A stretch of DNA of 64,000 bases from Castellaniella sp040276085 (GTDB lineage Bacteria; Pseudomonadota; Gammaproteobacteria; Burkholderiales; Burkholderiaceae_B), in assembly GCF_040276085.1 (NCBI RefSeq), contig NZ_JBELOK010000010.1:85789-149788 (forward strand), in the 5' to 3' direction. This document shows positions 24,725 through 33,678 of the stretch, piece after piece (within the stretch, counting starts at the first letter, position 1; the number at the start of each line of letters is the position of its first letter). The position numbers and the translations under genes are program-made. The notes beneath the pieces are model-generated. The model was given only the letters and a program-made list of their open reading frames with translations. It did no database searches and was not told where the DNA came from.

Positions 24725-26169
24725 GTACTGTCAACGACAAGCTCGATACCTTCCTTGATCGCGAGTATGACGCCGGCTTTGTCACCGAGATCGAATCCGA
24801 GACTTTTCCAAAAGGTCTGGATGAGGATGTGATCCGTCGCCTGTCAGCGGTAAAGCGTGAGCCCGAATTCATGCTGGAGTGGCGGCTGAAGGCCTATCGC
24901 GAGTGGCTGAAAATGCCTCGGCCAAACTGGGCCAAGGTTAATTTCCCGCAGCCCGACTTCCAGGACATCAGTTATTTCTCGGCGCCAAAATCCAAAAAAG
25001 ACGGGCCCAAGAGCCTGGATGAGGTGGATCCCGAGTTGCTCAAAACCTACGAGAAATTGGGCGTACCGCTGCATGAGCGCGCCAAGCTGGCTGGCGTGGC
25101 TGTAGACGCGGTGTTTGATTCCGTCTCTGTGGCCACGACATTTCGCAAGCAGCTGGCCGATGTCGGGATTATTTTCTGTTCCTTTTCCGAAGCGGTGCGC
25201 TCGCACCCCGATCTGGTGCAGAAATACATGGGCTCTGTGGTTCCGCCGGGTGATAATTTTTATGCGGCACTCAACTCGGCCGTGTTTTCGGATGGCTCGT
25301 TTGTCTATATTCCCAAGGGTGTCAAATGCCCCATGGAGCTGTCCACGTACTTCCGCATCAACAACGCCGATACCGGCCAGTTTGAACGTACGCTGATTAT
25401 CGCCGACGAAGGTGCGATCGTCAGTTATCTCGAAGGCTGTACTGCCCCAATGCGCGATGAAAACCAGCTGCACGCGGCTGTGGTCGAGCTTGTCGCACTC
25501 GAAGACGCACGCATCAAGTACTCAACCGTGCAAAACTGGTATCCGGGCGACGAGAACGGTGTGGGCGGCATCTACAACTTTGTCACCAAACGGGGTGATT
25601 GCCGGGGCGCGCGGTCGCGTATTTCCTGGACTCAGGTAGAAACCGGTTCTGCGATTACCTGGAAATATCCCAGCGTGATCCTGCGGGGTGATGACTCCAC
25701 CGGCGAGTTTTACTCTGTCGCTTTGTCCAATCACTACCAGCAGGCCGACACGGGCACCAAAATGGTGCACATGGGGCGCAATACCCGCAGCACCATCATC
25801 TCCAAGGGGATTTCGGCCGGACACGGAAGCAATACCTTCCGCGGTCTGGTGCGCATGACGCCCAAAGCCGAAAACGCGCGTAATTACACGCAGTGTGATT
25901 CGCTGCTGATTGGCAAGGAATGCGCAGCGCATACGTTTCCCACCATCGAGGTACAAAACCCCAGCGCCAGTGTCGAACACGAAGCAACCGCCTCGCGCAT
26001 TGCAGAAGACCAGTTGTTTTATGCCATGCAACGCGGCCTTTCAGCCGAAGATGCGGTATCAATGATTGTTAACGGCTTCTGCAAAGAAGTTTTCAAAGAA
26101 TTGCCCATGGAATTCGCAGTCGAAGCACAAAACCTGCTTGGCGTGAGTCTGGAAGGCAGCGTCGGTTAA
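24721..26169 (+). CDS. sufB: Fe-S cluster assembly scaffold SufB
   Basis: 482 residues, normal for SufB. Recognisable blocks include FCSFSEAVRSHPDLVQKY, GDNFYAALNSAVFSDGSFVYIPKG, LIIADEGA..YLEGCTAP and the C-terminal AEDQLFYAMQRGLS. SufB is the core scaffold of the SufBC2D complex, building [4Fe-4S] or [2Fe-2S] clusters on sulfur supplied by SufS/SufU. The long open frame extends upstream through the regulator gene, but ATG 24721 overlaps the regulator stop and starts the conserved N-terminus. Confidence 0.97.
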   Translation: MSTVNDKLDTFLDREYDAGFVTEIESETFPKGLDEDVIRRLSAVKREPEFMLEWRLKAYREWLKMPRPNWAKVNFPQPDFQDISYFSAPKSKKDGPKSLDEVDPELLKTYEKLGVPLHERAKLAGVAVDAVFDSVSVATTFRKQLADVGIIFCSFSEAVRSHPDLVQKYMGSVVPPGDNFYAALNSAVFSDGSFVYIPKGVKCPMELSTYFRINNADTGQFERTLIIADEGAIVSYLEGCTAPMRDENQLHAAVVELVALEDARIKYSTVQNWYPGDENGVGGIYNFVTKRGDCRGARSRISWTQVETGSAITWKYPSVILRGDDSTGEFYSVALSNHYQQADTGTKMVHMGRNTRSTIISKGISAGHGSNTFRGLVRMTPKAENARNYTQCDSLLIGKECAAHTFPTIEVQNPSASVEHEATASRIAEDQLFYAMQRGLSAEDAVSMIVNGFCKEVFKELPMEFAVEAQNLLGVSLEGSVG

Positions 26170-26180
26170 GGAGTCCACTC

Positions 26181-27002
26181 ATGCTGAAAATCAACGATTT
26201 GCACGCCTCTATCGAGGACAAAGAAATTCTGCGCGGCCTCAGCCTGGAGATCAATCCAGGAGAAGTGCATGCGATCATGGGGCCCAACGGGGCAGGCAAA
26301 AGCACGCTGTCGCAGGTGCTGACAGGGCGCGACGACTACAAAGTAACCAGTGGCACCGTACAGTTTGAGGGTCAGGACCTGCTTGAGCTGCCGGTAGAAG
26401 AACGCGCCCGTGCCGGGATTTTCCTGGCGTTCCAGTACCCGATAGAGATCCCGGGTGTCTCCAATGCCTATTTTTTGCGTGCTGCGGTCAATGCGGCGCA
26501 CCGTCATCGTGGCTTGCCAGAACTCGACGCCATGGATTTCGTCAAGCGTGCCAAGGCCGAGATGAAGCAGGTGGGGATGCGCGACGAGTTCCTCTATCGC
26601 TCGGTAAACGAAGGGTTTTCGGGTGGCGAGAAAAAGCGCAATGAAGTGCTGCAGATGGCCTTGCTCGAGCCCAAGCTGGCTATTCTCGACGAAACGGATT
26701 CCGGTCTTGATATCGACGCCCTGAAAACGGTGGCAGATGGCGTCAATCGTCTGCGTTCCCCCGAGCGCGCCATGATCGTCATCACGCACTATCAGCGCTT
26801 GCTGGATTACATCGTGCCCGATTTCGTCCACGTGCTTGCCCATGGCAAGATCGTGCGCTCGGGCGGCCGCGAGCTTGCCCTTGAGCTCGAAGCGAAAGGT
26901 TATGGCTGGATTGAAGGGGTTAACGAGACCCCCACTAAACGGCCGCTCAAGGCAGCAGACGACGGCAAGAAGATCGGTGTAAAACCAGGGGCACGGTCAT
27001 GA
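26181..27002 (+). CDS. sufC: Fe-S cluster assembly ATPase SufC
   Basis: 273 residues, ABC-type ATPase without membrane domain. Walker A GPNGAGKST (about 35-43), signature FSGGEKKRNE, Walker B LAILDETDSGLD and the switch histidine in VITHYQ are all intact. It powers SufBC2D remodelling. The last 20-25 residues (TKRPLKAADDGKKIGVKPGARS) extend beyond the usual 250-residue length. AAGGAG precedes ATG 26181; the stop overlaps sufD (ATGA). Confidence 0.96.
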   Translation: MLKINDLHASIEDKEILRGLSLEINPGEVHAIMGPNGAGKSTLSQVLTGRDDYKVTSGTVQFEGQDLLELPVEERARAGIFLAFQYPIEIPGVSNAYFLRAAVNAAHRHRGLPELDAMDFVKRAKAEMKQVGMRDEFLYRSVNEGFSGGEKKRNEVLQMALLEPKLAILDETDSGLDIDALKTVADGVNRLRSPERAMIVITHYQRLLDYIVPDFVHVLAHGKIVRSGGRELALELEAKGYGWIEGVNETPTKRPLKAADDGKKIGVKPGARS

Positions 27003-28306
27003 GCACAGACCTGCAGCCGTGGGCCGATACGTTCGGCCGGCGCGCGGGTCAGTTGCCCGGCGCGCAGATCCCCTGGCTGGCAGCGTTGCGTCAGCAATCG
27101 CTTGATCGTTTTCTCGCAGAGGGCTGGCCGACACCCAAAATCGAGGCATGGCGTCATACCTCTCTGTCACCATTGGCTGCTGCCAGCTTTACAGATGGCA
27201 GTGCCCAACCCGTTGATCAGCAGATTGCCGCATTGAAGGCCGGTGATGCCGGCCATTGGCTGGTGTTTGTGGATGGCGTATTTAATGCGCAAGCCTCTGA
27301 TATTGGCGATTTGCCCGCTGGTGCGGTGGTACTGCCTTTGTCCCAGGCCTGGGCTGTACATGCCGAGGCTATCCAGCAGGCTTATGGTCAGGCTGAAGAC
27401 GGCCACAGTACCAGCGCCCTGAACCTTGCGCTGGCCGGTGATGGTGCGTTCATCCAGCTGGGTCGCGGCGTTGCCCTCGAGACCCCCATCCATATTGTCT
27501 GTGTGGCGGCATCGCCACAGGCGGCACATTTCTTGCGTCATTTGGTTCATGCACAGGCAGGCGCACAAGCCACCGTCGTAGAACACTATATTGGCGCACC
27601 CGATGCCAGCAATTTCCATCATGCCAGCACGCGCCTGACACTGGATCAGGATGCCAGGATCACCCATCTCAAGCTGCAGCAAGAATCTGAAAAAGCCTGG
27701 CATCTGGGCGAGATCGATGCCTGGCAGTCTCGTGGTTCTTATTTTGCCTCGCACTCGGTGTCTCTGGGAGCCCGTCTGGCGCGTCATGATATCGCCACAC
27801 ACTTTACCGACGAGCGCTGTGAAACCCTGTTCAATGGCCTGTATTACGTCAATCAGCGCCGCCACGTCGATCATCACACCCTGATCGGCCATGAGCGGCC
27901 GCGTTGTGTCAGCCACGAAACCTACCGGGGGATCCTGGCAGATACATCTCACGGGGTATTTAGTGGCCGCATTTTGGTGGCGCCGGGTGCTGATGGTACC
28001 GATGCCATCCAGCGTAACGACAGTTTGTTGCTGTCACGCCTGGCCAAGTCGGATTCCAGGCCAGAGCTTGAAATCTACGCCGATGACGTCAAGTGTGCCC
28101 ATGGTGCCACAGTGGGGCAGATCGACGCGGACAGCCTGTTTTACTTGCGCTCGCGAGGTCTGGATGAAGCACATGCGCGCGATATCCTTACCTATGCGTT
28201 TGCTGCGGCCAGCGTGGCGCGCATCGAAGCGCAGCCTCTGCGACAGCGGGTCGAGCAAGCCATACGCAGGCTGTTGCCTGGCGGTCAGATGCTGGAGGCA
28301 GCATGA
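26999..28306 (+). CDS. sufD: Fe-S cluster assembly protein SufD
   Basis: 435 residues. The variable N-terminal helical region (with the PTPKIEAWRHTSL-like segment PTPKIEAWRHTS) is followed by the right-handed beta-helix shared with SufB: LNFNGLYYV..RRHVDHHT in the form LFNGLYYVNQRRHVDHHT, FSGRILVAPGA, LLLSRLAKSDSRPELEIYADDVKCAHGATVG (in pieces), LFYLRSRGL. SufD forms the heterodimer with SufB and contributes the cluster-site histidine. It is coupled by ATGA overlaps to sufC before and sufS after. Confidence 0.95.
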   Translation: MSTDLQPWADTFGRRAGQLPGAQIPWLAALRQQSLDRFLAEGWPTPKIEAWRHTSLSPLAAASFTDGSAQPVDQQIAALKAGDAGHWLVFVDGVFNAQASDIGDLPAGAVVLPLSQAWAVHAEAIQQAYGQAEDGHSTSALNLALAGDGAFIQLGRGVALETPIHIVCVAASPQAAHFLRHLVHAQAGAQATVVEHYIGAPDASNFHHASTRLTLDQDARITHLKLQQESEKAWHLGEIDAWQSRGSYFASHSVSLGARLARHDIATHFTDERCETLFNGLYYVNQRRHVDHHTLIGHERPRCVSHETYRGILADTSHGVFSGRILVAPGADGTDAIQRNDSLLLSRLAKSDSRPELEIYADDVKCAHGATVGQIDADSLFYLRSRGLDEAHARDILTYAFAAASVARIEAQPLRQRVEQAIRRLLPGGQMLEAA

Positions 28307-29589
28307 ACGCACCCCTGAACTCATCTGTCACGCAGCGCCTTGCTTCGGCGGATGGCACCGACTTGAGCCTCGTGCTGGATGGTCGTGTCCTGGCGGAGGA
28401 TTTTCCAATCCTGGCGCAAGCCGTGCGTAAACGTCGTTTGGCTTATCTGGATAATGGCGCCACCACGCAAAAGCCACAGGTAGTGATTGATGCCTTGAGC
28501 CAGTTTTATACCCACTCCAATGCCAATATTCACCGGGGTGTGCATTGGCTCTCGCAGCATTCAACCGATCTTTACGAGCAGGCACGCACGCAAGTGCAGC
28601 GCTTGCTGAATGCTCCCGATAGCCAGGACATCATTTATGTGCGCGGCACCACAGAGGCCATCAATCTGGTGGCTCAAACGTGGGGTCAGTCGATCCAGGC
28701 AGGGGATGAGATCCTGGTCACCGGGATGGAGCATCACTCCAATATTGTCCCGTGGCAACTGCTCTGTGCCAGAACCGGCGCCACTTTGCGCCATGCCCGC
28801 ATTACCGATACGGGCGAACTGGACATCGCGGATTTCAAGGCGCAGCTCAACAGCCGCACCCGGTTGGTGGGGATTGCCCACGTATCCAATGCCTTGGGAA
28901 CCATCAATCCGGTCGCCGATCTTGTGCGTCTGGCGCACGAGGCCGGTGCACTGGCTTTGGTGGATGGTGCACAGGCGGTGGCCCATGGCTCGGTGGATGT
29001 ACAGGCGCTGGATTGTGATTTCTATGCCTTCTCGGGCCACAAGATTTATGGTCCTACCGGTATTGGCGCCTTGTATGTCCGGGCATCGATTTTAAAAGAT
29101 CTGCCGCCTTGGCAAGGGGGTGGAGACATGATCCGCACTGTCAGCTTTGAGGGCAGTACCTGGGCAACCGGCCCCCAACGCTTCGAGGCGGGTACGCCCC
29201 ATATTGCCGGAGCCGTCGGCCTGGGTGCAGCCATCCAGTACGTGATGGATACTGGTCTGGACACCATTGCAGCACATGAATCCGCCTTGTTGGCGCGAGC
29301 CACCGAGGCCATGCAGGAGATCGAAGGGGTGCGCCTGATCGGTACGGCCGCACACAAAGCAGGGATTTTGTCGTTCCTGGTGGATGGCATTCATCCGCAC
29401 GATCTTGGCACCATTCTGGATACGGATGGTGTTGCCATCCGGGCGGGTCACCATTGTGCCATGCCGCTCATGTCGCATTTCGGGATCCCGGGGACGGCGC
29501 GTGCGTCTTTTGCGCTATATAACAATTTGCAGGACGTCGACGCCCTTGTGGCCGGCGTTCGCAAGGCTCAGAAACTGTTTGGGGTGTAA
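28303..29589 (+). CDS. sufS: SufS-type cysteine desulfurase
   Basis: 428 residues, PLP-dependent class V aminotransferase fold. The PLP lysine is K247 in SGHKIYGPTG, the persulfide cysteine is C385 in RAGHHCAMPLM, and the N-terminal YLDNGATTQKP motif is present. It mobilises sulfur from cysteine for SufU and the SufBCD scaffold. ATGA overlap with sufD; sufU follows after 4 bp. Confidence 0.96.
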   Translation: MNAPLNSSVTQRLASADGTDLSLVLDGRVLAEDFPILAQAVRKRRLAYLDNGATTQKPQVVIDALSQFYTHSNANIHRGVHWLSQHSTDLYEQARTQVQRLLNAPDSQDIIYVRGTTEAINLVAQTWGQSIQAGDEILVTGMEHHSNIVPWQLLCARTGATLRHARITDTGELDIADFKAQLNSRTRLVGIAHVSNALGTINPVADLVRLAHEAGALALVDGAQAVAHGSVDVQALDCDFYAFSGHKIYGPTGIGALYVRASILKDLPPWQGGGDMIRTVSFEGSTWATGPQRFEAGTPHIAGAVGLGAAIQYVMDTGLDTIAAHESALLARATEAMQEIEGVRLIGTAAHKAGILSFLVDGIHPHDLGTILDTDGVAIRAGHHCAMPLMSHFGIPGTARASFALYNNLQDVDALVAGVRKAQKLFGV

Positions 29590-29593
29590 TTGC

Positions 29594-30046
29594 ATGAGAG
29601 ATAACGACGACGGCCTGCGCGATCTCTACCAGGAAGTCATCTTCGACCACAATCGCAATCCGCGCAATTTCCATGCGCTGGAGGGTGCCTCTCACCAGGC
29701 GGACGGTCATAACCCTTTGTGTGGTGACCAGCTCACCGTCTATGCGCGACTGGATGGCGATGTCGTACAAGAGGTCAGTTTCATCGGCCACGGCTGTGCC
29801 ATCTCCACGGCATCCGCGTCGCTGATGACCGAGGCGGTGCGGGGCATGCGGGTGGATGAGGTTGAAGTGCTTTTCAAAAACATCCACGCCATGCTTACAG
29901 AGGCACATCCTGACGCCGATTTGGGCAAGCTTGAAGTCTTGTCCGGGGTGCGTGAGTTTCCGTCCCGGGTCAAGTGCGCCACCCTGGCATGGCATACCCT
30001 GCATAACGCCATTATGCAGGCACAGGCTACGGCAATAACCGAATAA
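29594..30046 (+). CDS. sufU: SufU sulfur-relay protein
   Basis: 150 residues, IscU-like fold. The three conserved cysteines C43 (NPLCGDQ), C68 (GHGCAIS) and C128 (VKCATLA) are present. SufU types have a zinc site and accept persulfide from SufS rather than acting as scaffold. ATG 29594 begins the family N-terminus (LRDLYQEVIFDHNRNPRN), 4 bp after the sufS stop; the upstream extension of the frame overlaps sufS and is not used. Confidence 0.93.
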   Translation: MRDNDDGLRDLYQEVIFDHNRNPRNFHALEGASHQADGHNPLCGDQLTVYARLDGDVVQEVSFIGHGCAISTASASLMTEAVRGMRVDEVEVLFKNIHAMLTEAHPDADLGKLEVLSGVREFPSRVKCATLAWHTLHNAIMQAQATAITE

Positions 30047-30069
30047 CGCGATGAACCAGAGGTAACATC

Positions 30070-30627
30070 ATGAGTTTCAATCGTCAGGAAGTGATCGTCA
30101 GCCGCGATTGTGCGGCTGTGACGGTGCCTTATGGCTCTCCTGTCACCATCGAGGCCGGCTGCGAGGCCGTGATCACTCAGCAGTTGGGCGGCACCTACAC
30201 GGTCATGGTCGAGGGCAATCTCTACCGCATCGAAGGCGCAGACGGTGATGCACTGGGCTTCGAGCCCACCGAAGAAGTCAAGCACGTCCACGAGGGCCCG
30301 GCCACCATTGAGTCTGTAGAAGACGCCGCCTGGACAATGCTGTCTACTTGCTACGACCCGGAAATTCCAGTTGATATTGTGAATCTGGGTTTGGTCTACG
30401 AGTGCAAGGTGGTGCCGGCCAGTGTCCCCGATCGTTATCGCATCGAAATCAGGATGACGCTGACGGCAGCGGGTTGCGGCATGGGCACCATGATTGCCGA
30501 CGAGGCCCGCAACAAGCTGCTCAATATCCAGGGCGTGGACGAAGCAACCGTCGATCTCGTATGGGATCCACCCTGGAGCCGCGAGATGATCAGCGAACCC
30601 GCGCGCTTGCAGCTGGGTCTGCTTTAA
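30070..30627 (+). CDS. sufT: SufT-like Fe-S assembly protein (MIP18/DUF59 family)
   Basis: 185 residues. The N-terminal extension of about 80 residues, with a beta-rich stretch (GGTYTVMVEGNLYRIEG), precedes a DUF59/MIP18 domain (about 90-180) showing CYDPEIPVDIVNLGLVYE and the TAAGCGMG cysteine motif, then VWDPPWS. SufT proteins help maturation of iron-sulfur proteins, chiefly under high cluster demand. It is the last gene of the suf operon, 23 bp after sufU. Confidence 0.9.
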   Translation: MSFNRQEVIVSRDCAAVTVPYGSPVTIEAGCEAVITQQLGGTYTVMVEGNLYRIEGADGDALGFEPTEEVKHVHEGPATIESVEDAAWTMLSTCYDPEIPVDIVNLGLVYECKVVPASVPDRYRIEIRMTLTAAGCGMGTMIADEARNKLLNIQGVDEATVDLVWDPPWSREMISEPARLQLGLL

Positions 30628-30670
30628 ATCCCTTGTCGTAAACCTTTTTAAGTTTCAGGCAGGGCGTATT

Positions 30671-30697
30671 CCAATCTGCTGCCCGCCAGCAGATTGG
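30671..30697. repeat. Perfect 11-bp inverted repeat between sufT and the EAL-GGDEF gene
   Basis: CCAATCTGCTG (30671-30681) and CAGCAGATTGG (30687-30697) with a 5-base loop CCCGC. No T-tract follows on either strand, so it is not a standard terminator. It lies 44 bp past the sufT stop and 82 bp before the next gene. Confidence 0.85.
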
Positions 30698-30778
30698 TGG
30701 GGCCGTGTTGTGTCCGGCGCCAGAGTGTAAACCTATCGGATTGCCCTTTGGCGCCTGTGTGTACAGGTTGTCTCTCAG

Positions 30779-32623
30779 ATGTCGATAGTAAAGCGCTCTG
30801 CAACCCTTGCTTACCCACCCACTGAGCCGGCACCCGGCGCCGATGCGCCGGTTTGCACGGGCGATGTGCTCACTTGTCCGTTGCAGGCAGTGTTTCAGCC
30901 AATTGTGTGGCTCAGGGAAGGCTCTGCGCTGGGGTATGAAGGTTTGATCCGGGGGCCCCAGGACGCCGCCTGGCATTTTCCGGACGTACTGTTCAGCCAT
31001 GCCAGGGCCCAGGGTCTGGGCGTGGCACTGGAGCATCGGGCAGCCCGCACGGTGATACAGCAGTTTGCAGGGCTTAACCTGCCCGGTCGATTGTTTCTCA
31101 ATATGAGCCCACAGGCGCTGCTGGCTGGCTCCTCCGAGTCGTTTGATCTGGTGGGCGAGCTCTATGCCCTGGGACTGGACACGCACCGTGTGGTGGTCGA
31201 AGTGACAGAGCAGCAGCTTGGTACCAGCGGCGCAGATCTGACTGTGGCCATCAGTTACTTGCAGGCGCAAGGGATCCAGTTCGCCATTGATGACCTGGGG
31301 GCGGGATATTCCAACCTGGGTCGCTGGGTGACCCTTCGGCCCAAATACATCAAGGTCGACAAGGCCTTTGTGGCGGGCGTGCAAGACGATCTTTTGCGTC
31401 AGCAGATTTTGCGCTCGGTCAGCGATATTGCAGCCGTGGCAGGCGCAATCGTGGTGGCGGAGGGCATCGAATCACTGGATGATTTGGCCGCGGTGTGCGA
31501 TCAGGGCATTGCGTGTGCGCAGGGCTACTACATCGATCGCCCTCAGGCGCGTCCGCAGGTGCGTGATTGGTCTGCTTTGTCTGCCGAGCTTGCCGCCCGG
31601 CGGCTGGATCCTCTGCAGTGTTGTGCACCGCCTGTGTTGCCCCAGGATGATACAGCGGGTTGGGCGCTGCAGCTTCTGCGCCGGGTGCCGACGGTGACAG
31701 CGCAGGTTTCCAGCGAAGCGGCGTTCAGCCTTTTTCTGGCGCAGCCGGACCTCTATACGATTCCAGTTGTCGAAAACGAGCAGCCTTTGGGTGTGCTCAA
31801 GCGCAGCAGTCTGGTTGAGCGGTTTTCCTTGCCTTTCCAGCGTGAGCTGTACGGGAAAAGCCCTTGTCGGCTGTTTATGGACAGCAAGCCCTTGATTGTG
31901 GATATGCACACGCCTTTGTTGACCCTCAGCCGTTGGCTGGCTGAAGCAGAGGGGTATGCGCTGGCTACCGACTTTATTATCACCGGGCGGGGCCAGTATT
32001 TGGGTGTGGGCTCAAGCCAGGATCTTTTGCAGGCGCTTAACCGCTTGCAGTTGCGTGCTGCACGTCATGCCAATCCGCTGACGCAACTGCCAGGCAACGT
32101 ACCCATTGACCGCCAGATCCAGCGCTACCTGGCGGGTGGCCTGCGGTTTGCCGTGTGTCATGCGGATCTTGATCATTTCAAACCGTTTAACGATGTTTTC
32201 GGATATCGCATGGGGGATGACGTTATCCGGCTGCTCAGCCGTGTGCTGTCGCAACATATCCAGCTCAACCAGGATTTTCTTGGCCATATTGGTGGAGATG
32301 ACTTTATCGTGCTGTTTCGCAGTATCGATTGGCAAGCGCGGTGCCAGCGCATGCTGGCAGACTTTGACTATGGTATGCAGCAGCTGATGATTGAGGTAGG
32401 GCAGGGTGCGGTGCAGGTTTACCAGGCCGATGATCGCCAGGGACAACGCCAACAGTTTGCACTGCCTTCTTTGTCGCTGGGTTTGGTACAGGTTGAGCCA
32501 GGCGCTTATCAGCTGCGTCATCAAATCGCCCAGGCTGCCAGCGAAGCCAAATCCCAGGCCAAGAAGCAGGCAGGGTCGAGTCTGTTTGTGGATCGTCGAA
32601 GGGCGTTTGCTCAAACACCATGA
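30779..32623 (+). CDS. EAL-CBS-GGDEF protein (c-di-GMP turnover)
   Basis: 614 residues in the order EAL (about 30-270), a middle segment with CBS-pair character (about 300-420), GGDEF (about 430-605). EAL motif is altered to EGL (E54-G55-L56 in YEGLIRG), but later elements such as NMSP, EVTEQ, DDLGAGYSNL, VDK and EGIE are kept, so phosphodiesterase activity is possible. The GGDEF signature is GGDDF (505-509) and the upstream DLDHFKPFND motif is intact, so cyclase activity is also possible. The CBS pair may bind adenine nucleotides. No membrane segment. The Shine-Dalgarno is weak before ATG 30779. Confidence 0.87.
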   Translation: MSIVKRSATLAYPPTEPAPGADAPVCTGDVLTCPLQAVFQPIVWLREGSALGYEGLIRGPQDAAWHFPDVLFSHARAQGLGVALEHRAARTVIQQFAGLNLPGRLFLNMSPQALLAGSSESFDLVGELYALGLDTHRVVVEVTEQQLGTSGADLTVAISYLQAQGIQFAIDDLGAGYSNLGRWVTLRPKYIKVDKAFVAGVQDDLLRQQILRSVSDIAAVAGAIVVAEGIESLDDLAAVCDQGIACAQGYYIDRPQARPQVRDWSALSAELAARRLDPLQCCAPPVLPQDDTAGWALQLLRRVPTVTAQVSSEAAFSLFLAQPDLYTIPVVENEQPLGVLKRSSLVERFSLPFQRELYGKSPCRLFMDSKPLIVDMHTPLLTLSRWLAEAEGYALATDFIITGRGQYLGVGSSQDLLQALNRLQLRAARHANPLTQLPGNVPIDRQIQRYLAGGLRFAVCHADLDHFKPFNDVFGYRMGDDVIRLLSRVLSQHIQLNQDFLGHIGGDDFIVLFRSIDWQARCQRMLADFDYGMQQLMIEVGQGAVQVYQADDRQGQRQQFALPSLSLGLVQVEPGAYQLRHQIAQAASEAKSQAKKQAGSSLFVDRRRAFAQTP

Positions 32624-32696
32624 AGCATGTCGTTTTCTGGATTTCCTCGGGCTTGGTCAGATTGTTCCATCGTTTTTTGTGCTAGAATTTCGTTCT

Positions 32697-32775
<79 letters not shown>

Positions 32776-32783
32776 GCATTATC

Positions 32784-32823
32784 AAGGGCTTACAGAGATT
32801 TCTCTGTAAGCCCTTGTTCTTTC
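32784..32823 (+). terminator. Terminator after tRNA-Pro
   Basis: A perfect 15-bp stem, AAGGGCTTACAGAGA (32784-32798) and TCTCTGTAAGCCCTT (32801-32815), is followed by GTTCTTTC. It begins 8 bp past the CCA end. Confidence 0.85.
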
Positions 32824-32898
32824 TGCTTGGTTCGTACACCACCGGTGCACTAAAAATGATTTCTAGGTGGCCATGAACGCCTATAGTACAATTTTCGA

Positions 32899-33663
32899 AT
32901 GGTCACAAATAGCATCTCATCCCTCGCTCCGTGCAAACTTTGTCAGGATCGGCCGCCGCTTACGATTGAGTTCAGCATGGCTTTTCAGCCGATAGTTGAC
33001 GTACGCAGCCGAGAGGTATTTGCTTATGAAGCCTTGGTGCGAGGTCTAGACGGCAGTGGGGCGCCCCATATTTTAAGTCAGCTAAACGACGACAATCGCT
33101 ATCAGTTTGACCAAGCCTGCCGCGTTAAGGCGGTGCGCCTGGCAGCGCAACTAGAAATGAGTTGCTACGTCAGTATTAATTTTTTGCCCAATGCCGTATA
33201 TGAACCTGCTGCCTGCATCCGCGCCACACTGGAAGCAGCACAGAAGCATCAGTTTCCATCTCATCGGCTGATTTTCGAAATCACCGAAAACGAGCGTGTG
33301 GTGGATAAAAACCACCTTAAGCGCATACTGGAAGAATACCGGCGCCGTGGCTTCAAAACATCGATCGACGATTTCGGTGCGGGTTACTCGGGCCTGAACC
33401 TATTGGCAGAATTTCAGCCGGACATTGTCAAGATTGATATGGAGCTCGTGCGGGACATCGACACTAATCGGGTGCGCCAAGCCATTGTGAAAGGCATTTT
33501 GGGTGTGTGCGAAGCCCTATCGATCGAAGTCATTGCTGAGGGTGTTGAAACGCTGGCTGAATACCAGACCCTGCGCGCCATGGGTATTTATTACTTCCAG
33601 GGTTTTCTTTTTGCCAAACCCGCCTTTGAACAACTGCCTGCCATCTATTGGCCCGAAGGCTGA
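32899..33663 (+). CDS. Stand-alone EAL-domain c-di-GMP phosphodiesterase
   Basis: 254 residues, a single EAL domain with a short N-terminus carrying a CKLC cysteine pair. Catalytic elements look complete: E44-A45-L46 in YEALVRG, NFLPN, FEITENE, DDFGAGYS (D157/D158), K178 in VKID, and EGVE (E214/E217). Active hydrolysis of c-di-GMP to pGpG is therefore likely. ATG 32899 lacks a ribosome binding site; a TACAAT box at 32887-32892 ends only six bases before it, so the message could be nearly leaderless. It lies in the tRNA-flanked segment and faces the GGDEF gene. The fold alternative is none; function is by family. Confidence 0.88.
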   Translation: MVTNSISSLAPCKLCQDRPPLTIEFSMAFQPIVDVRSREVFAYEALVRGLDGSGAPHILSQLNDDNRYQFDQACRVKAVRLAAQLEMSCYVSINFLPNAVYEPAACIRATLEAAQKHQFPSHRLIFEITENERVVDKNHLKRILEEYRRRGFKTSIDDFGAGYSGLNLLAEFQPDIVKIDMELVRDIDTNRVRQAIVKGILGVCEALSIEVIAEGVETLAEYQTLRAMGIYYFQGFLFAKPAFEQLPAIYWPEG

Positions 33664-33678
33664 GACGGCGTCGCCCTA

